NCBI GenBank assembly: GCA_018385395.1
Contig: JAHBAD010000161.1
Span: 1-38,984, forward strand
DNA from: Treponema sp.
Lineage (GTDB): Bacteria > Spirochaetota > Spirochaetia > Treponematales > Treponemataceae
DNA: 38,984 nt
Direction: 5' to 3'
Shown: positions 1-9,212 of the stretch, in pieces
How positions within the stretch are numbered: the first letter of the stretch is position 1
How the letters are laid out: every line of letters starts with the position of its first letter
Notes under the pieces: model-generated
Databases searched by the model: none
What the model saw: the letters and a program-made list of their open reading frames with translations, nothing else
What the model was told of the DNA's origin: nothing
Program-made: the position numbers and the translations under genes

Positions 1-59
1 AATATATACTATTTATGAAAACGTGTCTAGTGCTAAATCATATTTTTTGTGATTTTTTT

Positions 60-197
60 TATTTTTTTTGAAAAAAAACTGCGCCAGGTACACGGAGGGC
101 GACCGCTTCTGCGGCCGGTCCGAGCTCTGCCGAGGACTGAGGGTTACCGAACCCGGAGTACACCGACCGGAAAACCACAGGTTTTCCGGGGGCGCCC
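60..197 (-). ncRNA. GC-rich structured element ending in a T-run; candidate structured RNA and/or complex terminator
   Basis: Positions 79-196 are about two-thirds G+C by hand count in an AT-rich region. On the minus strand: CCGGAAAACC-TGT-GGTTTTCCGG, GGGTT-CGGT-AACCC and GGCCGC-AGAA-GCGGTC hairpins, enclosed by GGTGTAC/GTGTACC and GCGCC/GGCGC pairings, then TTTTTTTT. Confidence 0.5.
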
Positions 198-502
198 TAA
201 ACATCTGAAAGTGCTTTTTCTTTGGTTTCTATTTTTTCATTAACCTTGGAAATTTGTAAAAGATAGCTTTCCACCTTTTCATCAGATTTTGAAACAGCTT
301 CAGAAGAAACAAGAACCTGAGCCACATATTCTCCAAGTTCCGCAAATATTCCCTTTCTTTCGCTTTCAAGCTTCTTTATATCAAACTTCAGAACACTTTT
401 GTCACTGAAATCCTGTATTGCACTCCCGGCTTTACTGACAGCATTTTTTGTAGACTCTGCACCTTTTCCGAAAATTTCCCTTAAATTATCTGCAAATCCC
501 AT
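197..502 (-). CDS. small hypothetical protein, probably coiled-coil
   Basis: 101 aa ORF (MGFADNLREIFGKGAESTKNAVSKAG...) downstream of and co-oriented with the STAS gene; helical, charged composition. Confidence 0.7.
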   Translation of the reverse strand: MGFADNLREIFGKGAESTKNAVSKAGSAIQDFSDKSVLKFDIKKLESERKGIFAELGEYVAQVLVSSEAVSKSDEKVESYLLQISKVNEKIETKEKALSDV

Positions 503-536
503 ACAAATCTCCTCTGTGTATATTAAATATACTAAA

Positions 537-863
537 TTAAAGAGCTTCCGTAATAGAATTTATAATATTAAATTCATTTTTAAACCCTGTTTCAGTAATG
601 GCACGAAGTGATTCATTTGACATGGAAAGGAAATAAAGCTTATTTCCTGCATCTACACTGTCATTAAAGGCAGCCATAAGAAGTCCGATTCCAGAAGAAT
701 CCAGTTCCACAAGATTTGACATATCAAGTACTACATTCTTTTTAAGGACCATTTCATAGAGTTTCGATTCAAAGTCACCCAGGGTATATGCTGAAAGCCC
801 GCCTTTCAGCTCATAAAGTTTGTAGTTTGCACCTTCACGTTCATTAATTGAAAGCTGTTCCAT
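537..863 (-). CDS. STAS-domain protein (anti-sigma factor antagonist type)
   Basis: 108 aa; contains VVLDMSNLVELDSSGIGLLMAAF, the conserved D-S-S-G STAS motif with a phosphorylatable Ser; AGGAG-type RBS upstream. Confidence 0.9.
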   Translation of the reverse strand: MEQLSINEREGANYKLYELKGGLSAYTLGDFESKLYEMVLKKNVVLDMSNLVELDSSGIGLLMAAFNDSVDAGNKLYFLSMSNESLRAITETGFKNEFNIINSITEAL

Positions 864-878
864 TCTGTAAGCTCCTTA

Positions 879-3383
879 TTAAAGTGTAAAATCATCCGGA
901 AGGCCAAAAGCTTTCGGATCAAATTCAAAATCCATTCCATTAGCCGGAGCCTTAGACTTTGATATATCTTCAACAAAGAAATCATCCTCTACAGGCATTT
1001 CAGGAGGAAGTTCAGAATTTACAGATACCGGCTCTTCAACTACAGGCTCTTCAGGAACAGATCCTACAGAAGAATCAAATGTACTTTCCTGAACCGCTTC
1101 AACTGTTTTATTTTCTGCTGTATTTTCGGTCTGTTCAGAATCATCTTTAGGAGATTCTTGAACAGGATTTTCGGTCTTAGCAGGACTTACATTTTTTTCT
1201 TCTGGCGTTGCAAACTCACCACTCGTTTTATATTTGAGACAGAAAATTGAAACATCATCTTCCATTTCTTTTGACATGAACTTTCTGAGTCCTTCGAAAG
1301 TAAATTGTGCCATACGCTGTGCAGGATATGTTGCGTTATCAATAACAGCCTGAGAAACTCGTTCACGTCCGTACTTTTCACCTCGAAGGGAATGAGAATT
1401 AATAAGACCGTCTGTACAAGAAAGGATAATATCACCACGATTCAATTTTGTTGTTTTTACTGAAAGATATGGAGTAATATCTTTTACGAATCCAAGAACA
1501 TGTCCACTACCCTGGATTTCGATTACGTTGTTATAAACCTGTGTATACAAGAACATGGCCGGAATACCACAGTTGATGTAATACATTGTATCGGTTTCAA
1601 AATCGATAAGAGCAAACAAACCTGCGAAAATGGTTCCCTTCTTCAAAGATTCCCGGATAAACACATTAACCTTAGCAACAAGCTTCTTAAAGTCGTGAGT
1701 TTCAGCAAGAAAAGTTCGGATAATGGACTTTAAGATAACCATATTCATAGAAGCGGCAATACCACGTCCCGAAAGGTCACCGATTACGACAAGATGTCTA
1801 GTATCTGTAAGACGAATAAGATCAATAAATTCACCACCAATGTTATGGGCCGGAACCATCATATATCCGACGTCTGCTTTATGGCTCTTGATGTGATCAA
1901 TATTTTCCTGAATTGAAGTAATGATCTGACTGGACATTCGAAGCTCACGATTAACTGTTGAGAGAACTTCCTTATTTGAAATATTTCGTACGTAATAACC
2001 AAATACGAAGAAATAAGAATAGAGCTTAACAAATGCGTTTTTATCGTAATCCTTGTAATGGTCTCCAGAAAGTTTCTTTCCAAGTGTAATAACACCCAGA
2101 ATATTATGACCTTCATTCAAAAGAATCATACAATCAAACTTTCCTTCTTCAAAGAACACTTTCAAGGGTTCACGGATATTATCATATTCATGAAGATCAT
2201 CCACTTCTGAGGAAATTACAACATTCTTTCCGTTATTAAGAATTACGTCAAAAACAGAAGAACTTGAAGGAAGTGTATAAGTCGAATTATTTGATGAATA
2301 AGCAGGGGTCAGATGACCGTGACCATCATCAATAAGAATACTCAGAGAGGAACATTCCACGTTGGAACGGAAAACAGAGAACATACGCTCTGTTACAGCA
2401 TCCATTTCACCTGTATAGTCGATTGAAGCAAGTCCTTTTTCAAAATTCGATTCATAGTCGTTTGTTGCCGCCATAGAACCGTACATGATCCAGTCCCATA
2501 CTTTCCATGAAAAAAGAATCATAAGGATTGAAGCAAAAATAATAATCACTTCGTATAAATCAAATCCCGGTTTATTCATAGGGCCAAGGACTGCAAAAAG
2601 AAGTCCAAGGGCAACAGCCGGTATAATATATGCAACAACCGCACGAAGAATGTTAAAAAACAAACCTTTTCCTGACGGAACAGTTGTTTTTGTAAATGCC
2701 TGGTAAACAAGCACAAAAAAAGCTATATACGGATAGTACAGAAGGTACGAAAATTCCGGTGTAAATCTTGAAATATAATAAACAAAATATTCCAGTGCCC
2801 ACATTATCACCAGAGCTTCAGCAATAAGAACTGCCTGATACCTTTGAAGTGTTGTTGCAGTTTTCTCACGAAGAACGAACATTACAAAACATCCGATCAT
2901 AGGCAGGGTGATACGGAAAACAGCATTATAAAGTGTATACCAGCTCCAAGGGAAATAGTCTTTTACAGGTCCAGAGAAAAGATAATTATTTCTAACGAAG
3001 AGACCTTTCCTGTAACTAAGTTCTATTGACTTGAACTGATGGAATACAATGAAGAGCCCGACAACATAAAAAACGATTCTGAAAAAGGACAATGCAAAAC
3101 TTTTTTTATTTGCACCGATAGACATAAAACCAAAAGAAAGTGTAACAAAGAAAAGTGCATCAACAGCGAAAGTTACCTTAAACATAAGGTCGGTCATGGT
3201 ATCAACAAAAAAAGAATTGAAAATCAGAATCAAAGTGAAAAGAGCCGATTCAATCGTAAGGAGGAGAACCGATACAATGAATCCTCCCATCTGTGAAGAA
3301 ACACTTTTTACATTTTTATCAACAACTTTTGTCAAAAAAGAAAGAATTAAGACTGCGGCAATATTAAGAACAATATAAACCAT
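879..3383 (-). CDS. membrane protein with N-terminal multi-TM sensor region, GAF-like region and C-terminal SpoIIE-like PP2C phosphatase
   Basis: 834 aa; several hydrophobic N-terminal helices; phosphatase motifs GGEFIDLIRLTDTRHLVVIGDLSGRGIAASM and LSCTDGLINS; Pro/Glu-rich low-complexity C-terminal tail. Confidence 0.88.
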   Translation of the reverse strand: MVYIVLNIAAVLILSFLTKVVDKNVKSVSSQMGGFIVSVLLLTIESALFTLILIFNSFFVDTMTDLMFKVTFAVDALFFVTLSFGFMSIGANKKSFALSFFRIVFYVVGLFIVFHQFKSIELSYRKGLFVRNNYLFSGPVKDYFPWSWYTLYNAVFRITLPMIGCFVMFVLREKTATTLQRYQAVLIAEALVIMWALEYFVYYISRFTPEFSYLLYYPYIAFFVLVYQAFTKTTVPSGKGLFFNILRAVVAYIIPAVALGLLFAVLGPMNKPGFDLYEVIIIFASILMILFSWKVWDWIMYGSMAATNDYESNFEKGLASIDYTGEMDAVTERMFSVFRSNVECSSLSILIDDGHGHLTPAYSSNNSTYTLPSSSSVFDVILNNGKNVVISSEVDDLHEYDNIREPLKVFFEEGKFDCMILLNEGHNILGVITLGKKLSGDHYKDYDKNAFVKLYSYFFVFGYYVRNISNKEVLSTVNRELRMSSQIITSIQENIDHIKSHKADVGYMMVPAHNIGGEFIDLIRLTDTRHLVVIGDLSGRGIAASMNMVILKSIIRTFLAETHDFKKLVAKVNVFIRESLKKGTIFAGLFALIDFETDTMYYINCGIPAMFLYTQVYNNVIEIQGSGHVLGFVKDITPYLSVKTTKLNRGDIILSCTDGLINSHSLRGEKYGRERVSQAVIDNATYPAQRMAQFTFEGLRKFMSKEMEDDVSIFCLKYKTSGEFATPEEKNVSPAKTENPVQESPKDDSEQTENTAENKTVEAVQESTFDSSVGSVPEEPVVEEPVSVNSELPPEMPVEDDFFVEDISKSKAPANGMDFEFDPKAFGLPDDFTL

Positions 3384-3384
3384 A

Positions 3385-4791
3385 CTAGTAACCTACCTTG
3401 GCAATCATCATTGTAACGTCATCATGAAGTTTCTTGCCGCCGTTATATTCCATAATAAGATTAACAATATCCTGAACGAATTCTTTAGGAGATTTTGCAG
3501 CTCCAGATTGAAGTGTTTTTCTGAAAATCTCAGTATCACCCAATTCCACGCCTGAATCATCCATAACTTCCGAAACACCGTCAGTTGCCATAAGAATTGT
3601 ATCGCCTCGGAAAAGACTTTTTTCCGCAACCTGTATACTTTCAAGATCCATATCAAGGATTCCAACAACGGAAGCATTTGATGTAAGTGGTTTCATACGA
3701 TATCCGTCAGGTGCCGGAGAAAGAATAACAGGGTCAGACATGGATGCATTGATATAACGGATTTTCATCTTATCTGTATCAACAATTCCAAGGAAAATAA
3801 CCGTATATTTATCCTGAAGGTGCATTCCTTTAATAGCTTTATCAATAGCTCCAAGAACACCAACAAGATCCTCTTTATTTTCGATAATCTTAACTGTGTT
3901 CATAACAAGCCCCATGATAAGAGCCGCTGGAAGCCCTTTACCGGAAACGTCTCCAAGCACAAGAAGTGTTTTATTCTGATCGATTGGAAGAACAGAGTAA
4001 TAGTCACCCGATACGTTTACCAGAGGGCGGAAATATGTAGCGATCTGAAGTTTAGGAATTTTTGGCATTTCTTCGATAACAGGAAGAAAGGACTGCTGAG
4101 TATTGGCAAGCTGTTCCCATTCCTTTGTTGTAGAAGAAATTTCCTGCAGGGTTGAAAGAGTATTTGAACGTGTAATAAACCGTTTGAACTCCTCGTAAAG
4201 ACGTGAATAAACTTCAGGGTCAAAAACACGAGTATAACGGCAGAAAACATAAAAATGAATATTCTTATAAACCATAAAGAAACCGCGGGCTTTGCGGAAA
4301 TTGGTTGTAACCCCAAGATGCCGGTCAAAAAAGTTAAAACTTTCCGGCCAGTCTGCTGAAAAGCTTAAGAAAAGTTTGGCACGAATAGAATCTGAAGTTG
4401 TGAGACGGTTCGGGCTATTATAAAGAATATAATCAGTTCCGCGTTCAACAAGAAGCGCTGCACAGTCAGCCTGTTTTTCAAGATACTCTGAAATAACTGC
4501 ATAAAAATCATCAAGAGTATAACAGAAACGAAGTTTTTCTATGAACGTATTTAAGATTAATGTTTCACCTGATTCAATTGTCTGTTTTTTTACACGATTC
4601 AAAACAAACTGCCGCAAAACATTGGCTGTATAAGTAACCAGAATGAAAAACACAGAACCGACAAGGCAAATGCCCAATATTCCGGCACCTGAATTAGGTT
4701 CTGGCAGCAGAAATATCATCAAAGTCACATAAACCAATATAACAAGAATGTTTACTGCTGTAAGTGACAAACGTTTTCTTATTTTGTACAT
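3385..4791 (-). CDS. membrane-anchored SpoIIE-like PP2C serine phosphatase
   Basis: Motifs VNVSGDYYSVLPIDQNKTLLVLGDVSGKGLPAALIM and LMATDGVSEVMD; two N-terminal TM helices. ATG at 4791 has a better-spaced GAGG RBS than the GTG at 4797. Confidence 0.9.
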   Translation of the reverse strand: MYKIRKRLSLTAVNILVILVYVTLMIFLLPEPNSGAGILGICLVGSVFFILVTYTANVLRQFVLNRVKKQTIESGETLILNTFIEKLRFCYTLDDFYAVISEYLEKQADCAALLVERGTDYILYNSPNRLTTSDSIRAKLFLSFSADWPESFNFFDRHLGVTTNFRKARGFFMVYKNIHFYVFCRYTRVFDPEVYSRLYEEFKRFITRSNTLSTLQEISSTTKEWEQLANTQQSFLPVIEEMPKIPKLQIATYFRPLVNVSGDYYSVLPIDQNKTLLVLGDVSGKGLPAALIMGLVMNTVKIIENKEDLVGVLGAIDKAIKGMHLQDKYTVIFLGIVDTDKMKIRYINASMSDPVILSPAPDGYRMKPLTSNASVVGILDMDLESIQVAEKSLFRGDTILMATDGVSEVMDDSGVELGDTEIFRKTLQSGAAKSPKEFVQDIVNLIMEYNGGKKLHDDVTMMIAKVGY

Positions 4792-4870
4792 ATCCACCTC
4801 TGCATAATCAGACTAAACGTCTATTTATCATATCATATAATCGGCAGAAATGGAGAAAAAGTTGACTACT

Positions 4871-6001
4871 CTACTTATTCAGTTCGTTAAGTTTTATGAG
4901 ATCAGGAGAAGTTGTTGGATTTTCTGCTTCAAGATACTGCTGGAGAAGCTTTTTCTGTTCTGAAGACAGTTTCTGAGGCACTTTTACCATGATTTTAACG
5001 TAAAGATCACCTTTGCGTGTTGTTCCAGTAAATGGAACACCTTCACCTTTAATGCGGAGAAGTTTTCCGTTTGAAGTTCCAGGAGATACTTTAAGCTCAA
5101 TCTTCTTTCCGTCAAGAGCAGTGATTGTAATGTCACAACCAAGAGCTGCCTGAGCAATTGAAACAGGTACAGCACAGTAAAGATCCTGACCATCACGTTC
5201 AAAATATGGATGTTCTTCTACATGGATTACAACAATAAGGTCTCCTGCAGGACCACCATTTGCCCCTGAATCTCCCTGACGAGGAATTGTAATACGTTTT
5301 CCAGTATCAACTCCGGCAGGAATAGTAAGAGAAACAGTCTTGTTTTTATTCTGAAGTCCTGTTCCACGACATGCTGAACAAGGATTATCTATTACTTCAC
5401 CTTTACCCTGACATTTTGGACAGGTCTGCTGCATGCGGAAGAAACCGTTACCTGAAACAACCTGACCCACACCATGGCAGGTTGGACATGATTTTTTTCC
5501 GGTTCCACCTGTTCCATGACAAACATCACAGGCTTCTGCATGTTTAAAGTGGATTTCGGCTTTAGTTCCGTAAATAGCATCCCGGAAACCAAGCTGAAGG
5601 TCATAACGGAGGCTTGCACCAGGCTGAGGACCTGAAGATTTTCTTCTTGAACTTCCGCCTCCACCGCCGAAGAGGTTTTCGAAAATGTCGCCAAAGCCGC
5701 CGCCCATTCCACCGAACAGGTCTGAGAAATCGTTAAAAGCGTGAGAATATCCGCCGCCGCCGCCCTGCCCCATTCCGTCAAGACCTGCGAAACCGTACTG
5801 ATCATAAATAGGACGCTTCTGTTCATCAGAAAGAATTTCATAAGCTTCTGTTGCTTCACGGAATTTCTGTTCTGCTTCTTTATCTCCAGGGTTCTTGTCC
5901 GGATGATACTTTACAGCCAGTTTTCTGTAAGCACGCTTAATTTCATCTTCAGAGGCGCTTTTTTCAACACCAAGTACTTCGTAATAATCACGCTTTGCCA
6001 T
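4871..6001 (-). CDS. dnaJ: chaperone protein DnaJ
   Basis: J-domain [36 protein letters not shown], Gly-rich region, CXXCXGXG zinc repeats. Confidence 0.98.
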   Translation of the reverse strand: MAKRDYYEVLGVEKSASEDEIKRAYRKLAVKYHPDKNPGDKEAEQKFREATEAYEILSDEQKRPIYDQYGFAGLDGMGQGGGGGYSHAFNDFSDLFGGMGGGFGDIFENLFGGGGGSSRRKSSGPQPGASLRYDLQLGFRDAIYGTKAEIHFKHAEACDVCHGTGGTGKKSCPTCHGVGQVVSGNGFFRMQQTCPKCQGKGEVIDNPCSACRGTGLQNKNKTVSLTIPAGVDTGKRITIPRQGDSGANGGPAGDLIVVIHVEEHPYFERDGQDLYCAVPVSIAQAALGCDITITALDGKKIELKVSPGTSNGKLLRIKGEGVPFTGTTRKGDLYVKIMVKVPQKLSSEQKKLLQQYLEAENPTTSPDLIKLNELNK

Positions 6002-6027
6002 TTTCTAAAATCCTTTGTAATAAAAAT

Positions 6028-6051
6028 GAGGATTTTCTTCCGAAAATCCTC
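6028..6051 (-). terminator. hairpin between dnaK and dnaJ
   Basis: gaggattttc-ttcc-gaaaatcctc, perfect 10-bp stem, followed on the minus strand by a T-rich stretch. Confidence 0.6.
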
Positions 6052-6074
6052 GTTTCATAAAGTCAGAGACAAAA

Positions 6075-8030
6075 TTATTCGTCTTTAACTTCGAAGTCTA
6101 CATCGTCAGCGTTTCCCTTGTCGAATCCGCTTGATTTTGTAGAGTCAGCACCAGCTGCTCCTGCATCTGCCCCTGCGTCAGCTCCTGGCTGAGCTCCGGC
6201 ACCTGCGGCCTGCTGCTGTTTGTAAACTTCTTCAGCAATTTTGTAAGATGCCTGCTGCAGAGCTTCTGTCTTTGCTTTTACATCAGCAACGTTGATTGGT
6301 TCCTGAGCAATAGCCTGTTTCAGTTCTGCTGAAGCTGCTTCAATCTTTTCTTTTTCTGCTGCATCAACTTTATCACCAAGATCTTTAAGAGTCTTTTCGA
6401 TAGAGTAAATGAGAGAGTCTGCATTATTTTTAGCATCTACTGCTTCGCGTTTTTCTTTATCTGCTGCAGCATTAGCTTCTGCATCTTTTACCATGCGTTC
6501 AATTTCTGCATCAGAAAGTCCTGAAGATGAAGTAATCTGGATAGACTGTTCTTTTCCTGTTCCAAGGTCTTTTGCAGAAACGTGTACAATACCGTTGGCG
6601 TCAATGTCGAATGTAACTTCAATCTGTGGAACTCCGCGAGGTGCTGGTGGAATACCTACCAGGTCAAAGTTTCCCAGTGTACGGTTCTGGGCAGCCATTT
6701 CGCGTTCACCCTGAAGTACGTGGATTGAAACTGCAGTCTGTCCGTCGGCAGCTGTAGAGAAAATCTGAGATTTCTTTGTAGGAATTGTTGTGTTGCGGGC
6801 GATAAGTTTTGTAAATACACCACCCATTGTTTCAATACCAAGTGAAAGTGGAGTAACGTCCAGAAGAAGAACATCTTTAACGTCTCCAACAAGAACACCA
6901 CCCTGTACTGCAGCACCTACTGCAACAGCTTCGTCTGGGTTTACAGAACGGTTACCTTCTTTTCCGAAGATTGATTTAACAATTTCCTGTACTTTTGGCA
7001 TACGAGAAGATCCACCAACCAGGAGAACTTCATCGATGTCTGAAGCAGAGATTCCTGCATCTTTAATTGCCTTAAGACAAGGTTCTTTTGTTGCTTCAAA
7101 GAGATTGTCTGTCATCTGTTCGAACTGAGCACGTGTAAGTGATTTCTGAAGATGTTTTGGTCCTGTTGCATCTGCTGTAATGAATGGCAGGTTGATATCT
7201 ACAGTTGTCTGGTTTGAAAGACTGATTTTTGCATTTTCAGCTGCTTCACGGAGACGCTGCATAGCCATTGGGTCTCCAGAAAGGTCAATTCCAGAATCCT
7301 TTTTGAATTCATCAATGAGCCAGTTGATGATTGCACGATCCCAGTCATCACCACCAAGCTGTGTGTTACCATTTGTTGATTTTACTTCGTAAACACCGTC
7401 TGCCAGTTCAAGAATAGAAATATCGAATGTACCACCACCAAGGTCGTAAACAGCAACTGTACGTTCTTTAGACTGGTCTTTACCGAATCCGAATGCAAGA
7501 GCTGCAGCAGTTGGTTCGTTAATGATACGTTTTACATCAAGACCTGCAATTTTACCTGCATCTTTTGTAGCCTGACGCTGAGCATCATTGAAGTAAGCAG
7601 GAACTGTAATAACAGCTTCTGTAACTGTTGTTCCAAGGTAATCTTCTGCTGTTTTCTTCATCTTCTGAAGAACGAAAGCTGAAATTTCCTGTGGAGAGTA
7701 TTTCTTTTTGCTTCCAGCTTCGTCAATTTCAATACGAACGTCAGCACCATTATCTACTACTGTGTAAGGAAGTTTTGTTGCTTCCCCCTTAAGGTCACTA
7801 TATTTAAGACCAATAAGACGTTTTGCAGAATAAACTGTGTTTTTAGGGTTTGTTACCATCTGGTTTTTTGCTGGAAGACCAACAACACGGTCTCCTTTAG
7901 CTGTGAAACCAACGATAGATGGAGTTGTACGTCCACCTTCAGAGTTCTGAATAACAACTGGTTCACCGTTTTCCATAACGGCTACACAAGAGTTTGTTGT
8001 ACCAAGGTCAATACCAATAATTTTTCCCAT
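6075..8030 (-). CDS. dnaK: molecular chaperone DnaK (Hsp70)
   Basis: [47 protein letters not shown]; full-length Hsp70. Confidence 0.99.
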   Translation of the reverse strand: MGKIIGIDLGTTNSCVAVMENGEPVVIQNSEGGRTTPSIVGFTAKGDRVVGLPAKNQMVTNPKNTVYSAKRLIGLKYSDLKGEATKLPYTVVDNGADVRIEIDEAGSKKKYSPQEISAFVLQKMKKTAEDYLGTTVTEAVITVPAYFNDAQRQATKDAGKIAGLDVKRIINEPTAAALAFGFGKDQSKERTVAVYDLGGGTFDISILELADGVYEVKSTNGNTQLGGDDWDRAIINWLIDEFKKDSGIDLSGDPMAMQRLREAAENAKISLSNQTTVDINLPFITADATGPKHLQKSLTRAQFEQMTDNLFEATKEPCLKAIKDAGISASDIDEVLLVGGSSRMPKVQEIVKSIFGKEGNRSVNPDEAVAVGAAVQGGVLVGDVKDVLLLDVTPLSLGIETMGGVFTKLIARNTTIPTKKSQIFSTAADGQTAVSIHVLQGEREMAAQNRTLGNFDLVGIPPAPRGVPQIEVTFDIDANGIVHVSAKDLGTGKEQSIQITSSSGLSDAEIERMVKDAEANAAADKEKREAVDAKNNADSLIYSIEKTLKDLGDKVDAAEKEKIEAASAELKQAIAQEPINVADVKAKTEALQQASYKIAEEVYKQQQAAGAGAQPGADAGADAGAAGADSTKSSGFDKGNADDVDFEVKDE

Positions 8031-8060
8031 AATATATACTCCTAAATTATTTCCTGAGAT

Positions 8061-8687
8061 TTATTCCGGTTTTACAACCATTACTTTAGCGTGACGGATA
8101 ACACGATCCTTCAGCTTATATCCTTTAAGATAAACTTCACCAAGTTCTTCTTTCTTTACTTCGCCAGGCATAGCACCGATAGCTTCGTGAAGTTCAGGAT
8201 CAAATTCTTCGCCTTTTTCACCAAAGCTTGAAAGATTGTATTTGTCTTCAAGCATTTTTACCAGGCTTTTGTTGATCATTTTGATACCGTCTGCAATTAC
8301 CTTTGCATCTTTGGCATCTTTTGAAGCTTCAAGTGTACGGTCAAAGTTATCAAGACTGTCCAGAAGATCTGAAAGAAGACCTGCATTACCATAATCAAAA
8401 GCTTCCTGCTTTTCTTTAATTGTGCGTTTTCTGTAATTGTCAAAATCTGCAGCACGGCGAAGAAGCTGGTCTTTCAGTTCTGCATTTTCTTTTTCAAGAG
8501 CTTCCAGCTTTTCTTCAAGTGTTGGCTCTTTTGTTTCTTCGGCTTCAGGAGCAGCGCATTCTTCAGCAGCTGTTTCAGGAGTTTCAGTTACTTTTTCTTC
8601 TGCAGCTGTTTCGGAAGTTTCAGTTACTTTTTCTTCTGCAACCTGTTCCTGATTTTCCTGTGTTTCGTTTTCATTTACATCACTCAT
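8061..8687 (-). CDS. grpE: nucleotide exchange factor GrpE
   Basis: GrpE core RRAADFDNYRKRTIKEKQEAFDYGN...LSSFGEKGEEFDPELHEAIGAMP; acidic repetitive N-terminus. Confidence 0.97.
   Translation of the reverse strand: MSDVNENETQENQEQVAEEKVTETSETAAEEKVTETPETAAEECAAPEAEETKEPTLEEKLEALEKENAELKDQLLRRAADFDNYRKRTIKEKQEAFDYGNAGLLSDLLDSLDNFDRTLEASKDAKDAKVIADGIKMINKSLVKMLEDKYNLSSFGEKGEEFDPELHEAIGAMPGEVKKEELGEVYLKGYKLKDRVIRHAKVMVVKPE
8566..8637 (-). repeat. two 36-bp tandem repeats within grpE, encoding (KVTET[SP]ETAAEE)2
   Basis: gcagctgtttc[ag]g[ga]agtttcagttactttttcttct at 8566-8601 and 8602-8637. Confidence 0.85.
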
Positions 8688-8725
8688 ATAGTAAAAAATA
8701 CTAAAAAAAAGTAAAAATCGTCAAT
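8687..8725 (-). promoter_or_regulatory. putative sigma-70-like promoter upstream of grpE
   Basis: Minus strand TTGACG followed by about 15 nt and TAGTAT, immediately upstream of the grpE ATG. Confidence 0.35.
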
Positions 8726-8764
8726 ATAAATTTAAAAAAAAGTTATATAGTAGAATAAATCGTT

Positions 8765-9163
8765 TTATATGCGATATTCAGCATACCTTACCCGACCTTT
8801 CATAACGCAGTCACGAACCTGTTTTTCCCGCTCAGAAAGAGCGGAATTACCAGTTTTTACCTCTACAAAAAGAATTTCATCAACAGAATTATTTTCTGTC
8901 ATACCGGAAAAAACAATAAAGTCAACAGGTTTCCCTACAAAACGGCAGTCTCCGGGATTCCCGGGAAATTCAGGAAGAAATGGGGACACCTGCTCTGCAA
9001 CCTGACCCCCAATTACCGCACGGGACCTGGTAACTGCATCTTTTCGTACTTTCCTTATTTTTGAAAAAGAGGATATTTTCCCCAGAAGCCATCCCGAAGA
9101 AAACAATACAAGACCTGAAAGGACGTAACTTATAAACCTGTGACTTGTTAAAAATTCAATCAT
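8765..9163 (-). CDS. predicted membrane-anchored endonuclease, Holliday-junction-resolvase-like (Endonuc_Holl/PF10107-like)
   Basis: From the internal Met (MIEFLTSHRFISYVLSGLVLFSSGWLLGK): one TM segment, then KDAVTRSRAVIGGQVAEQVSPFLPEFPGNPGDCRFVGKPVDFIVFSG...EILFVEVKTGNSALSEREKQVRDCV (D...E-V-K nuclease core). The longer ORF start at 9310 would overlap the plus-strand gene. Confidence 0.75.
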   Translation of the reverse strand: MIEFLTSHRFISYVLSGLVLFSSGWLLGKISSFSKIRKVRKDAVTRSRAVIGGQVAEQVSPFLPEFPGNPGDCRFVGKPVDFIVFSGMTENNSVDEILFVEVKTGNSALSEREKQVRDCVMKGRVRYAEYRI

Positions 9164-9212
9164 AAGAGAAATTATACCGAATTTCTGCCGATAAAAAATA
9201 CAAGAGGATTTT

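Noticed and set aside
60-197. Integron attC site
   Set aside because: Treponema can carry integrons, but I could not find matching RYYYAAC/GTTRRRY core sites at the ends and no cassette array or integrase is present.
49-243. ORFs on both strands (13-204 minus, 49-243 plus) across the GC-rich element
   Set aside because: Codon content reflects the GC-rich hairpins; no RBS or recognisable protein. Better explained as a structured non-coding element.
6409-7392. Plus-strand ORFs antisense to dnaK (6409-6714, 6790-7128, 7180-7392)
   Set aside because: Shadow ORFs of a strongly conserved gene; composition typical of antisense translation.
8420-8704. Plus-strand Leu/Ser-rich ORFs antisense to grpE
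   Set aside because: Low-complexity mirror of the GrpE acidic repeats; no RBS or domain.
8687-8764. CIRCE (HrcA operator) upstream of grpE
   Set aside because: Looked for the TTAGCACTC/GAGTGCTAA arms; not present.
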